NCBI GenBank assembly: GCA_034112325.1
Contig: JAWUVO010000131.1
Coordinates: 1 to 13,802, forward strand
DNA from: Bermanella sp034112325
GTDB lineage: Bacteria > Pseudomonadota > Gammaproteobacteria > Pseudomonadales > Oceanobacteraceae
Direction: 5' to 3'
Length of the DNA stretch: 13,802 bases
Part shown: piece by piece, positions 6,603 to 13,802 of the stretch
How the letters are laid out: each line of letters opens with the position of its first letter
Numbering within the stretch: the stretch's first letter is position 1
The notes under the pieces: model-generated
Seen by the model: the letters and a program-made list of their open reading frames with translations, nothing else
Told to the model about the DNA's origin: nothing
The model's database searches: none
Program-made: the position numbers and the translations under genes

Positions 6603-6632
6603 ATGCGCAAAAAATATAGCGAGAATGCCACC

Positions 6633-8591
6633 ATGGCAGTACAGCCAAGTACACCAAAATTAGATACACAAGCATGGACAGTTGAGCAAAGTGCCGACCT
6701 TTACGGTATTAAAAACTGGGGCTGTGACTTTTTTGACATATCTGCTAACGGTAATGTGGAAGTTAAGGTTACTCATGGTCAGAAAGTTACCTCGGTTGCC
6801 GTTATAGACATAATAAAAGGTATGAAAGAACGCGGGCTAGAAATGCCTGCCATATTGCGTATTGAAAATGTTCTCGATGCTCGTATAAAGTCACTTAATG
6901 AAGCCTTTTTAAGAGCCATTAATACTTACGATTACCAAGGTGTGTATCGTGGTGTATTCCCAATTAAAGTGAATCAGCAGTGTCATGTAGTAGAAGAAAT
7001 AGCTGACTTTGGTAGTCGTTACCATCATGGCTTAGAAGCAGGTAGTAAAGCCGAGCTTATTATCGCCCTTAGTAAATTAAAAGATAACGAAAGCCTTATC
7101 ATTTGTAACGGCTATAAAGACTCGGAATTTATTGATCTTGGTCTATATGCTAAAGAAATGGGCATTCCTGTTATTTTTGTTTTGGAATCTAAAGCTGAAC
7201 TTTCTATTATTTTAGAACGCAGTTCCGTTTTGGGTATTGAGCCTATATTAGGCGCGCGTATTCGCTCTAACGTGATTGTTGATGGTCACTGGAATGCCGA
7301 CAGTGGCGACCGCTCTATTTTTGGATTATCAACCGCTTCATTAATTGCAGTGGTAGAAAAACTTAAGCAGACCAATATGTTGCATTGCTTGCAACTTTTA
7401 CACTGTCACTTTGGTAGTCAAATACCTAATATCCGTAATATCCGTAATGGTGTAATGGAAGCCTGCCGATTTTATACCGGACTAATCGAAGAAGGCGCCC
7501 CAATGGGCTACCTAGATTTAGGCGGCGGCCTGGCCGTTGACTATGAAGGTGCGCGCACTAACAGTACTCACAGCATGAACTATCAACTAGATGAATACTG
7601 CGTAAATATTGTTGAAACAATTTGTGAATGCCTAGACCCACTCAATATTCCACACCCAGTTATTGTGACCGAATCTGGTCGCGCCACAGTTGCCTATTCA
7701 TCTATGTTGTTATTTAACATTTTAGATGTTCGTGATTACTTACCCACGCTACTGCCTGAATCACTACCAGAACCACTGGAGCATTCGCAGCATCACGATG
7801 CATTATCAAACTTGTGGCATGTAAACCAAGAAATTGACCTTAAAAATTATCAAGAGTGTTACAACGACGCTATTTATTATCGAGATGAAATTCGAGAATC
7901 ATTCCGTCGTGGCCAGCTTAGCTTAAGTGACCAAGCGTTAGGTGACAATCTAGCCCTGTCGGTATTACAAAAAGTGGCCTCATTTGTGAAAACAGCTGAA
8001 CGCGTGCCACCAGAATTGGCTAACTTACCTCAGTTATTAGCCGATATTTATTATGGTAACTTTAGCCTTTTTCAATCGCTACCAGATGTATGGGCCATAG
8101 ATCAGGTATTACCTATTATGCCTATCCATCGCTTGGACGAGGCTCCTACCCGTGACGCTGTTATTGCAGATTTAACCTGTGACTGCGATGGTAAAATAGA
8201 TAAGTTCACTACCGGCGAAGGTCTTAAATCTACTCTGCCTTTACACCCTATAAAAGAAAATGAAGAATATTATTTAGGCGTATTTTTGGTAGGCGCTTAC
8301 CAAGAAACTCTAGGAGATTTACATAATCTATTTGGTGATACTCATGTGGTAAGTGTCAATATTCATGATAATGGGCATTACGACTTTGCTCAAGAAATTC
8401 AAGGTGACCGTATATCTGATGTTTTATCATATGTTGAATATGATACAAAAATTATGACAGAAGAATTTCGACTACGGGCTGAAAAAGCAGTGCGAGCAGG
8501 AAAAATTAGCGCCGCTAAACGCCAGACAATGATGATCGCATTCAAAGCTAGCTTGGATGGTTACACCTATTTTGAAAAAGAAAACAGTTAA
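6633..8591 (+). CDS. speA: Biosynthetic arginine decarboxylase
   Basis: SpeA converts arginine to agmatine and CO2 with PLP. The 652 residues match the family length (about 630-660). The alanine-racemase-like barrel carries FPIKVNQ with the PLP lysine K112, GLEAGSKAE at 133-141, LLHCHFGSQIPNIRNI, and the phosphate-binding DLGGGLAVDYEG. The C-terminal beta domain holds TCDCDG (515-520), with C516 at the conserved active-site cysteine, then GAYQETLGDLHNLFGD. The arginine-decarboxylase insertion between the two domains is present. I chose the ATG at 6633 over that at 6603 because GCGAGA lies 8 nt upstream and family similarity begins there, while the earlier ATG is preceded only by a C/T-rich run. 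First gene of the polyamine operon: the next gene starts 57 bp later. Confidence 0.95.
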   Translation: MAVQPSTPKLDTQAWTVEQSADLYGIKNWGCDFFDISANGNVEVKVTHGQKVTSVAVIDIIKGMKERGLEMPAILRIENVLDARIKSLNEAFLRAINTYDYQGVYRGVFPIKVNQQCHVVEEIADFGSRYHHGLEAGSKAELIIALSKLKDNESLIICNGYKDSEFIDLGLYAKEMGIPVIFVLESKAELSIILERSSVLGIEPILGARIRSNVIVDGHWNADSGDRSIFGLSTASLIAVVEKLKQTNMLHCLQLLHCHFGSQIPNIRNIRNGVMEACRFYTGLIEEGAPMGYLDLGGGLAVDYEGARTNSTHSMNYQLDEYCVNIVETICECLDPLNIPHPVIVTESGRATVAYSSMLLFNILDVRDYLPTLLPESLPEPLEHSQHHDALSNLWHVNQEIDLKNYQECYNDAIYYRDEIRESFRRGQLSLSDQALGDNLALSVLQKVASFVKTAERVPPELANLPQLLADIYYGNFSLFQSLPDVWAIDQVLPIMPIHRLDEAPTRDAVIADLTCDCDGKIDKFTTGEGLKSTLPLHPIKENEEYYLGVFLVGAYQETLGDLHNLFGDTHVVSVNIHDNGHYDFAQEIQGDRISDVLSYVEYDTKIMTEEFRLRAEKAVRAGKISAAKRQTMMIAFKASLDGYTYFEKENS

Positions 8592-8648
8592 TAACTAACA
8601 ATTAAAAAATCAGTGGCACCAACGCTGAACATATTTAAAGGGAGACAT

Positions 8649-9863
8649 ATGATGAGTAAAGTTATGATCATCGGCGCCGGCGGCGTTGGTAATGTAGTTG
8701 TGCAAAAATGTGCACAACTTCCTGAAACATTTAGCGACATTATTTTAGCAAGCCGTACTGAAAGCAAGTGCGTTGATATTGCTAATGCAGTAAAAGAAAA
8801 AACAGGGATTATAGTTCGCACCGCGCAAGTCGATGCAGACAATGTTCCCGAGTTAGCAACCTTACTAAAAAAAGAAAAACCATTTTTAGTGATAAATGTT
8901 GCACTGCCTTATCAGGACCTAACTATTATGGATGCCTGCCTAGAAGCGGGTGTTCACTATATGGATACCGCTAACTATGAGCCACTAGATACGGCTAAGT
9001 TTGAATATAAATGGCAGTGGGAATATCAAGACCGCTTTAAAAAAGCAGGCCTAACAGCTTTACTAGGCAGTGGCTTTGATCCAGGCGCTACTAACATGTT
9101 TACTGCGTATCTAGCTAAACATTACTTTGATGAAATTCAATATATAGATATTATCGACGTTAATGGTGGCGATCATGGCTACCCGTTTGCAACAAATTTT
9201 AATCCTGAAATTAATATTCGCGAAGTTAGCGCCGAATGTCGTCATTGGGAAAATGGCGACTTTATCACTACCGACGCCATGAGTAAAAAAGCGTCGTTCA
9301 CATGCCCAGAAGACGTAGGTACGTTTAATATTTACCGTATGTATCACGAAGAATTAGAGTCGTTGACATTGCACTACCCAACTATTAAACGCGCACAATT
9401 TTGGATGAGTTTTTCTGAGAACTATTTAACACATTTAAAAGTATTAGAAAATGTGGGGATGACTGGAATTGAAGCTATTGAATTTGAAGGCCAAAAAATT
9501 GTTCCTATTCAGTTTTTAGCTAAACTGCTTCCTGACCCATCGACCCTTGGCCCACGTACTAAAGGTAATACTTGTATTGGGGTTGTGGCGCGCGGATTAA
9601 AAGATGGAAAAGAGCGTATTATGTATTGCTATCAGATTAGCGATCATGAAGCTTGCTACAAAGAAGTAAAATCTCAAGCTATTTCTTACACAACTGGTGT
9701 ACCAGCCATGATTGGTGCAAAAATGATGTTAGAGAAGCATTGGTTAGAACCAGTTGTATTTAACATTGAACAGTTTATTCCAGATCCATTTATGGAAGAA
9801 ATGAACAAACATGGCTTACCATGGAGAGTGATTGAATTAGATAGTTTCAATTTAGACAGCTAA
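8649..9863 (+). CDS. Carboxynorspermidine/carboxyspermidine dehydrogenase (synthase)
   Basis: This enzyme reductively condenses aspartate semialdehyde with putrescine or diaminopropane, using NADPH, to give carboxyspermidine or carboxynorspermidine. The 404 residues belong to the saccharopine-dehydrogenase-like family. The Rossmann motif IIGAGGVG is at 7-14, ASRTESKC marks the nucleotide-specificity loop, and GSGFDPGATN lies at about 140-149. The family-specific segments DVNGGDHGYPFATNFNPE, LLPDPSTLGP and the end NIEQFIPDPF follow those of the Vibrio enzyme as I recall it. AAAGGGAGA at 8637-8645 supports a start at 8649 or at the adjacent ATG 8652. The GTG at 8613 has no ribosome site. The decarboxylase gene follows directly, which sets the function apart from lysine saccharopine enzymes. 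Preference between putrescine and diaminopropane cannot be read; speA and speB in the operon favour putrescine. Confidence 0.9.
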   Translation: MMSKVMIIGAGGVGNVVVQKCAQLPETFSDIILASRTESKCVDIANAVKEKTGIIVRTAQVDADNVPELATLLKKEKPFLVINVALPYQDLTIMDACLEAGVHYMDTANYEPLDTAKFEYKWQWEYQDRFKKAGLTALLGSGFDPGATNMFTAYLAKHYFDEIQYIDIIDVNGGDHGYPFATNFNPEINIREVSAECRHWENGDFITTDAMSKKASFTCPEDVGTFNIYRMYHEELESLTLHYPTIKRAQFWMSFSENYLTHLKVLENVGMTGIEAIEFEGQKIVPIQFLAKLLPDPSTLGPRTKGNTCIGVVARGLKDGKERIMYCYQISDHEACYKEVKSQAISYTTGVPAMIGAKMMLEKHWLEPVVFNIEQFIPDPFMEEMNKHGLPWRVIELDSFNLDS

Positions 9864-9911
9864 TTAAACTTATATTTAAACTTATATTTAAACTTATATT
9901 TAAACTTATAT
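9864..9911 (+). repeat. Perfect 4 x 12-bp tandem repeat (TTAAACTTATAT) inside the operon
   Basis: Four identical copies lie at 9864-9875, 9876-9887, 9888-9899 and 9900-9911, starting on the base after the dehydrogenase stop codon. A degenerate TAAAAC follows. They fill two thirds of the gap before nspC, ending 13 nt before its ribosome site (AAGG at 9925-9928). Perfect identity suggests recent slipped-strand expansion. The unit is AT-only apart from one C, contains TATATT across each junction, and should keep the mRNA there unstructured. Confidence 0.95.
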
Positions 9912-9935
9912 TAAAACAAGGTCGAAGGCATACAT

Positions 9936-11126
9936 ATGCAATTTACAGATTTCGGTAAATTAGATTTATCTCGTTTGCCTTCGCCTTGCTTTGTTGTAGA
10001 CGAAGTAGCGATCAAACGAAACTTGGCTATTTTAAACGATGTTCAAGTACGCAGCGGTGCAAAAGTATTACACGCGCTAAAAGCATTTTCGCTTTGGCAT
10101 TTAGCACCATTAACAACTCAGTATTTATCGGGCACTTGCTCTAGCGGTTTACACGAAGCTAAACTAGCGCAGGAGTTTTATCATGGGGAAATCCATGTGT
10201 ATTCGGCCGGATTTAACGATACAGATATGTCAGAACTGTTAACTTTTTCTGATCACATTGTATTTAACAGCCTGACTCAATTACTAAGATTTGAAGACAA
10301 GTGTCGTGAGACATTAAATACTCGACCCACTATAAAATTTGGTTTACGTATTAATCCAGAGCACTCAGAGGGCGACGTTGATATTTATGACCCTTGTGCC
10401 GCTGGCTCTCGCTTAGGCATTACCTACGATCAACTTAATAGCCAACTTCAACAACCTGAATTTCAATCAGCATTTGAATTAATATCTGGGCTGCATTTTC
10501 ATACATTATGCGAGCAGGAATTTTTACCGCTAAAACGTACTATAGAAGTAGTAGAGAAAAAATTTGCTCAGTGGCTACCTCAATTAGAATGGCTAAACTT
10601 TGGCGGTGGCCATCATATTACTCGACCAGGTTACGACATCGAGGCACTAATCAACTGCATTCAGTCGGTTAGTAAAAAATATCAACTACAGGTTTATTTA
10701 GAACCTGGCGAAGCCGTAGCTTTAGGCAGTGGTGTATTAACCGCTGAAGTGTTAGACATTACCTTTAATACTTTACCACAAGCCATTTTAGATACATCGG
10801 CTACTTGTCATATGCCCGACACACTAGAAATGCCTTATCGTGCCGACATTAGTGATAGTGGCTTACCTAACGAAAAGTCATATACCTACCGACTAGGTGG
10901 GCTTACCTGTTTAGCTGGTGACGTCATTAATGATTACAGTTTTGATAATCCTTTGACTGTCGGCCAACGTTTAGTTTTTGAAGACATGGCTCATTATACC
11001 ATGGTAAAAACATCTACCTTTAATGGCACACGTTTACCCGCCATAGCTATTTGGAATTCTGCAACGGATGCGTTAGATGTTATCAAAGAATTTAATTACA
11101 GCGACTTTAGAAATCGTCTGTCTTAA
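9936..11126 (+). CDS. nspC: Carboxynorspermidine/carboxyspermidine decarboxylase
   Basis: NspC removes CO2 from carboxyspermidine or carboxynorspermidine to give spermidine or norspermidine. It is a 396-residue alanine-racemase-fold PLP enzyme. The Schiff-base lysine is K49 in LHALKAFS. SSGLHEAKLA and GLHFHTLCEQ belong to the barrel, FGGGHH (222-227) is the phosphate loop, and EPGEAV starts at E256. TCLAGD (324-329) carries the conserved catalytic cysteine C325 and the substrate-binding aspartate D329. This pattern and length separate it from diaminopimelate and ornithine decarboxylases. AAGG at 9925-9928, 7 nt upstream, supports the start. It lies between its partner dehydrogenase and speB. 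Vibrio has the same enzyme pair; here the speA/speB context suggests that spermidine is the main product. Confidence 0.93.
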   Translation: MQFTDFGKLDLSRLPSPCFVVDEVAIKRNLAILNDVQVRSGAKVLHALKAFSLWHLAPLTTQYLSGTCSSGLHEAKLAQEFYHGEIHVYSAGFNDTDMSELLTFSDHIVFNSLTQLLRFEDKCRETLNTRPTIKFGLRINPEHSEGDVDIYDPCAAGSRLGITYDQLNSQLQQPEFQSAFELISGLHFHTLCEQEFLPLKRTIEVVEKKFAQWLPQLEWLNFGGGHHITRPGYDIEALINCIQSVSKKYQLQVYLEPGEAVALGSGVLTAEVLDITFNTLPQAILDTSATCHMPDTLEMPYRADISDSGLPNEKSYTYRLGGLTCLAGDVINDYSFDNPLTVGQRLVFEDMAHYTMVKTSTFNGTRLPAIAIWNSATDALDVIKEFNYSDFRNRLS

Positions 11127-11179
11127 TCTATATCGGCCACTTAACATATAAGGGCTTATACCCTGAGCGAAAAAATATT

Positions 11180-12067
11180 ATGAATGCAACACAAAATCCA
11201 GAAACTATTTTTTTACAGTCTGAAATTTCGCAAAGCCCAATTGACCAAGCTGGCTTTTCAGTATTACCTGTACCTTATGAAAAAACTGTTTCTTATGGTG
11301 GTGGTACTTCACTGGGACCAGCCGCCATTATTGAAGCTTCTGAACAGTTAGAAACTTGGGATGGTAAATCCAATCCATCCTCGCTTGGTATTCATACCTG
11401 CCAAACAATTGATTGCACCTTATCTCCCGACCAAGTAATTGATAACATAGCCAAATCTGTAGAGGCTATTTTAAAAGCTGGTAGCATACCGGTAGTACTG
11501 GGCGGCGAACATACCGTGACTTATGGCGTAATTAAAGGCTATTTAAATGCGGGGATTACCGATTTTGGAGTAGTACAAATTGATGCGCATGCGGATTTGC
11601 GCGACGCTTACGAAGGCGACAAACTAAGTCATGCCTCGGTGATGAAACGCGTGGTGGACGAAGGTATTCCTCTTTATCAATTAGGTATACGCGCTTACTG
11701 TGAAGAAGAAATGCAAACCCGAAAAGATCATAACGTCTACTTCCAAGACGCAGACGAGATAGTACCCAACAATATACAAAGCATTAAGCTGCCAGACGAC
11801 TTCCCTAAAAATGTGTTTTTTACCTTAGACATAGATGGAATGGACCCTTCAGTATTTCCATCAACCGGTACTCCGGTTCCTGGCGGGCTTTCTTGGTATC
11901 AAACACTTAATTTGTTTGAGTCAGTAGCCAAACAAAGAAATATTATTGGCTTTGATGTGATGGAATTTGCACCTATAGACGGATTCCATGCTTACGATTT
12001 TGCAGCGGCACTGCTTACCTATAAAATGATGGGTATCGTACAACGTAATTCATCAAAAAATGTATAA
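11180..12067 (+). CDS. speB: Agmatinase
   Basis: SpeB hydrolyses agmatine to putrescine and urea, linking SpeA to the spermidine enzymes of the same operon. The 295-residue ureohydrolase has all binuclear manganese ligands: H111 in GGEHTVTYG; D135, H137 and D139 in QIDAHADLRD; and D217 and D219 in TLDIDGMDPS. SHASVMKRV (150-158) and the closing GFDVMEFAP segment are as in bacterial agmatinases (usual length about 300), and its place next to speA argues against arginase or guanidinobutyrase. The ribosome site is weak (TGAG, about 12 nt upstream), which may lower expression relative to the genes before it. It starts 53 bp after nspC. Confidence 0.93.
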   Translation: MNATQNPETIFLQSEISQSPIDQAGFSVLPVPYEKTVSYGGGTSLGPAAIIEASEQLETWDGKSNPSSLGIHTCQTIDCTLSPDQVIDNIAKSVEAILKAGSIPVVLGGEHTVTYGVIKGYLNAGITDFGVVQIDAHADLRDAYEGDKLSHASVMKRVVDEGIPLYQLGIRAYCEEEMQTRKDHNVYFQDADEIVPNNIQSIKLPDDFPKNVFFTLDIDGMDPSVFPSTGTPVPGGLSWYQTLNLFESVAKQRNIIGFDVMEFAPIDGFHAYDFAAALLTYKMMGIVQRNSSKNV

Positions 12068-12135
12068 TAGTTGGGCTCAAAGCCTTAGAGCTGTAGAGTA
12101 ACCACCTACCCTATAACTCAGTAGGTATATTTAGG

Positions 12136-12165
12136 AATACGCTATTATGATAAAAATAGCGTATT
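12136..12165 (+). promoter_or_regulatory. 30-bp inverted repeat in front of the puuA-like gene
   Basis: Perfect 11-bp arms, AATACGCTATT (12136-12146) and AATAGCGTATT (12155-12165), flank 8 bases. The right arm ends 30 bp before the puuA start. No T-tract follows, so it is not a standard terminator. It could be an operator for a dimeric repressor or an mRNA hairpin that separates puuA from the biosynthetic genes. A smaller stem, ACCTAC (12104-12109) with GTAGGT (12121-12126), lies just upstream. Confidence 0.6.
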
Positions 12166-12195
12166 ACATATAACTACTACCTAGCCGGCGGCACC

Positions 12196-13554
12196 ATGTC
12201 TGACTTAAAGCACTTATCCGACTTAGATCAAGCACTTCGCGACGAAATAAACGGATTTTGCAAAAAACACCCAGAAATTGATGAAGTGGATATTCTATGC
12301 ACTGGTATCACTCCTAACCTGTGGGGCAAGCGCTACCCTATTGCTAAACTTGCTAAATTGGTGGGTGACTTCAAAATGCCACGCGGCAATGGACTTATGT
12401 CACCTGTAGGCGAATACATTGAAGTTCTGCACTACAACGATACCGACGGCGACCCAGATTCTGCATTCCAGTTTATACCCAACACGTTAAAAGTGATTCC
12501 TTGGCAAGAAAATCGTGCCCAAATCATGGTCAGCACGGTCGATGCAGAGGTGCCGTTTGAAGGTGAGCCAAGAGTGATTCTTGATCGTGTGATTAAAAAG
12601 TTAAACGCTAAAAATTTATTCACCACCGTAGCCTTTGAATTAGAGTTTTATTTAACTGATAAAAATCTGAGTGATTCAGGCTTACTGCAAGCACCAAAAA
12701 ATACCTTTAACAAGCAAAAAGACATTAGTGCCGTGTTATGCATGGATCGTTTAGATGCGTATTCAGATGTACTGCGCGAAATTCGTGATTGCTGCGAAGC
12801 CCAAGATATTGAAAGCACAGCTATTTCATCTGAAATTGGGGCTGGCCAATTCGAAATTAATTTAAACCATAATAAAAATGCCCTTATCGCCGCCGACGAA
12901 GTCATTCAATATAAGCGCATTATCAAAGCAGCCGCTATGAAACACGGATACGACGCTACTTTTATGGCCAAACCGTATATGCAAGATGCCGGTAACGGTA
13001 TGCACCTACATGTTTCTATTTACGATGAAAATGGAAAGAATAAATTTGCTCAAGACGATAAAAAAATGTTGTATCAGGCGGTAGGTGGTTGCCTAAATAC
13101 GCTTCATGGTGCTATGGCATTTTTAGCCAGTAATCCAAATGCTTACCGTCGGTATGTGCCAGACCTAGCCATTGCAACGCAAAAAAGCTGGGGGCACGAA
13201 AATCGTTATGTGGCGGTTCGAATTCCGTCTTCTAACAACAAAAATACTCGTATTGAACACCGTGTACCTTGTGCTGACGCCAACCCTTACCTTGCATTAG
13301 CTGCTCTTTTGGCAGGGGTTTACTCCGGCATTGAAAACAACTCAGATCCTGGTGAAGAATTTGAAGGCCTAGCTTGTTACGAACACTTATATCCAAAAAC
13401 ATTTGAAGAAGCATTAGTTGAATTAGATGCCGACCAAGCATTGCGTGATACTTTAGGTTCTCATTTTGTGGATATTTACATCGCGTATAAGCGCAGCGAA
13501 ATTAAGGAGTTTAATAACTTTATTGCTGCGCGCGAATACCAATGGTATTCGTAG
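12196..13554 (+). CDS. puuA: Gamma-glutamylputrescine (polyamine) synthetase, glutamine synthetase family
   Basis: PuuA joins glutamate to putrescine using ATP, the entry step of the glutamylated polyamine route. The 452 residues show glutamine-synthetase motifs in order: FELEFY with metal ligands E148 and E150; EIGAGQFEIN; MQDAGNGMHLHVS (glutamate and metal site); the GHENRYVAVRIPSS loop with its arginine; and RIEHR. The short N-terminal region and overall length fit the GlnA3/PuuA-like group rather than housekeeping GlnA, which has about 468 residues and an adenylylation tyrosine. It is the last gene of the polyamine operon, 128 bp after speB behind an inverted repeat. The ribosome site (GGCGG, 12186-12190) is close and non-ideal. 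Another polyamine, such as spermidine, may be its substrate, as shown for related enzymes in pseudomonads. Confidence 0.85.
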   Translation: MSDLKHLSDLDQALRDEINGFCKKHPEIDEVDILCTGITPNLWGKRYPIAKLAKLVGDFKMPRGNGLMSPVGEYIEVLHYNDTDGDPDSAFQFIPNTLKVIPWQENRAQIMVSTVDAEVPFEGEPRVILDRVIKKLNAKNLFTTVAFELEFYLTDKNLSDSGLLQAPKNTFNKQKDISAVLCMDRLDAYSDVLREIRDCCEAQDIESTAISSEIGAGQFEINLNHNKNALIAADEVIQYKRIIKAAAMKHGYDATFMAKPYMQDAGNGMHLHVSIYDENGKNKFAQDDKKMLYQAVGGCLNTLHGAMAFLASNPNAYRRYVPDLAIATQKSWGHENRYVAVRIPSSNNKNTRIEHRVPCADANPYLALAALLAGVYSGIENNSDPGEEFEGLACYEHLYPKTFEEALVELDADQALRDTLGSHFVDIYIAYKRSEIKEFNNFIAAREYQWYS

Positions 13555-13619
13555 CTAAAACACTGGGCAGTAAATCTAGATATTAGTTAATGACTCGATA
13601 CTATTAACTTGGTGTCATT

Positions 13620-13654
13620 AAAAAAGGCGAACTCATAATGAGTTCGCCTTTTTT
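13620..13654 (+). terminator. Rho-independent terminator of the polyamine operon
   Basis: GGCGAACTCA (13626-13635) pairs perfectly with TGAGTTCGCC (13639-13648) around TAA, flanked by an A-run on the left and six T residues on the right. It lies 66 bp after the puuA stop and works in either direction in principle. It separates the operon from the next gene. Confidence 0.95.
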
Positions 13655-13752
13655 ATTGCCTCTACAATCTGGCCAGTAATAGCCTACAATTGTGATAACC
13701 TATTGCGTATTGTTAGTTCTAATAAAAATTAAATTGTCAGGCCCTCTCTTTT

Positions 13753-13802
13753 ATGAAAAAAACTGTTATTGCCCTATCTGCATTTGTCGTTGTCAGCATC
13801 TT
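13753..13802 (+). CDS. Start of an exported protein (3' end outside window)
   Basis: Only the first 16 codons are visible: MKKTVIALSAFVVVSI. Two lysines followed by a hydrophobic stretch are the beginning of a signal peptide. CAGG at 13738-13741 is a weak ribosome site 11 nt upstream. It follows the operon terminator, so it probably has its own promoter in 13655-13740. A periplasmic or outer-membrane protein is likely. Nothing further can be said about its function, although a polyamine-binding protein would suit the neighbourhood. Confidence 0.55.
   Translation, partial: MKKTVIALSAFVVVSI

Noticed and set aside
6603..6632. Longer N-terminus of SpeA starting at ATG 6603
   Set aside because: It is preceded by CCCTCCCTAG, which cannot act as a ribosome site. 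The extra 10 residues do not resemble SpeA, and the ATG at 6633 has GCGAGA at good distance.
8613..8648. GTG start at 8613 for the carboxyspermidine dehydrogenase
   Set aside because: No ribosome site precedes it. AAAGGGAGA lies inside this stretch and points to 8649/8652, where the Rossmann strand begins at once as in the family.
8588..8842. Minus-strand open frame over the start of the dehydrogenase gene
   Set aside because: It lies opposite a well-supported gene, shows no recognisable domain, and has the composition expected of an antisense shadow. The same holds for minus-strand frames at 155-421, 5514-5705, 9111-9347, 12432-12626, 12648-12905 and 13232-13441, and for the plus-strand frame at 1650-1907 inside puuB.
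9864..9911. Plasmid or phage origin iterons
   Set aside because: The repeat sits inside a metabolic operon with no replication or integration gene nearby. Simple slippage expansion explains it.
11147..11160. TATAAG-GG-CTTATA near-palindrome between nspC and speB
   Set aside because: The stem is short and AT-rich with a tiny loop, no T-tract follows, and it is too weak to call a terminator or operator.

Overview
The window looks like chromosomal DNA of an AT-rich, probably marine gammaproteobacterium (Alteromonadales, Oceanospirillales or Cellvibrionales type). The grounds are the KefB/C-type exchanger tail, a PA3496-like small protein, PuuA/PuuB-type enzymes and the style of the intergenic regions. 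The exact genus cannot be read from the sequence. There is no rRNA, tRNA, CRISPR array, transposase, integrase or phage gene.

Layout. (1) 1-585: 3' end of a KefB/KefC-type cation/proton antiporter, convergent with (2) 669-1973 (minus), a gamma-glutamylputrescine oxidase-type flavoprotein (puuB-like). A large hairpin sits between them. (3) A 320-bp divergent control region carries four 11-bp direct repeats and leads into (4) 2294-3418, a class V PLP aminotransferase that ends in a clear terminator. (5) 3669-3878: a small, charged PA3496-like protein whose 3' end forms the first copy of a diverged tandem repeat with conserved hairpins (3836 to about 4148). (6) 4248-6254: an M42-type metallopeptidase, a short MgtC-family membrane protein and a YkgJ-type CxxCxxCC protein, all on the plus strand. 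(7) After about 350 bp of AT-rich leader, a polyamine operon: speA, carboxy(nor)spermidine dehydrogenase, carboxy(nor)spermidine decarboxylase (nspC), speB and a puuA-like gamma-glutamylpolyamine synthetase, closed by a strong terminator at 13620-13654. (8) 13753 to the end: the first codons of a gene with a signal peptide.

How the genes work together. SpeA turns arginine into agmatine and SpeB turns agmatine into putrescine. The dehydrogenase condenses putrescine (or diaminopropane) with aspartate semialdehyde, and NspC decarboxylates the product to spermidine (or norspermidine). This is a full arginine-to-spermidine route with no need for S-adenosylmethionine decarboxylase or SpeE. PuuA and PuuB are the first two steps of glutamylated-putrescine breakdown. 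PuuA is attached to the end of the biosynthetic operon behind a separate inverted repeat, while PuuB lies 10 kb away in a divergent pair with the aminotransferase. No PuuC or PuuD is present in the window.

The enzyme families are all known. The less ordinary content is non-coding: the tandem structured repeats at 3836-4148, a related motif that begins exactly at the stop codons of two neighbouring genes, the 11-bp direct-repeat array in front of puuB, a perfect 4 x 12-bp repeat inside the polyamine operon, and the 30-bp inverted repeat in front of puuA.
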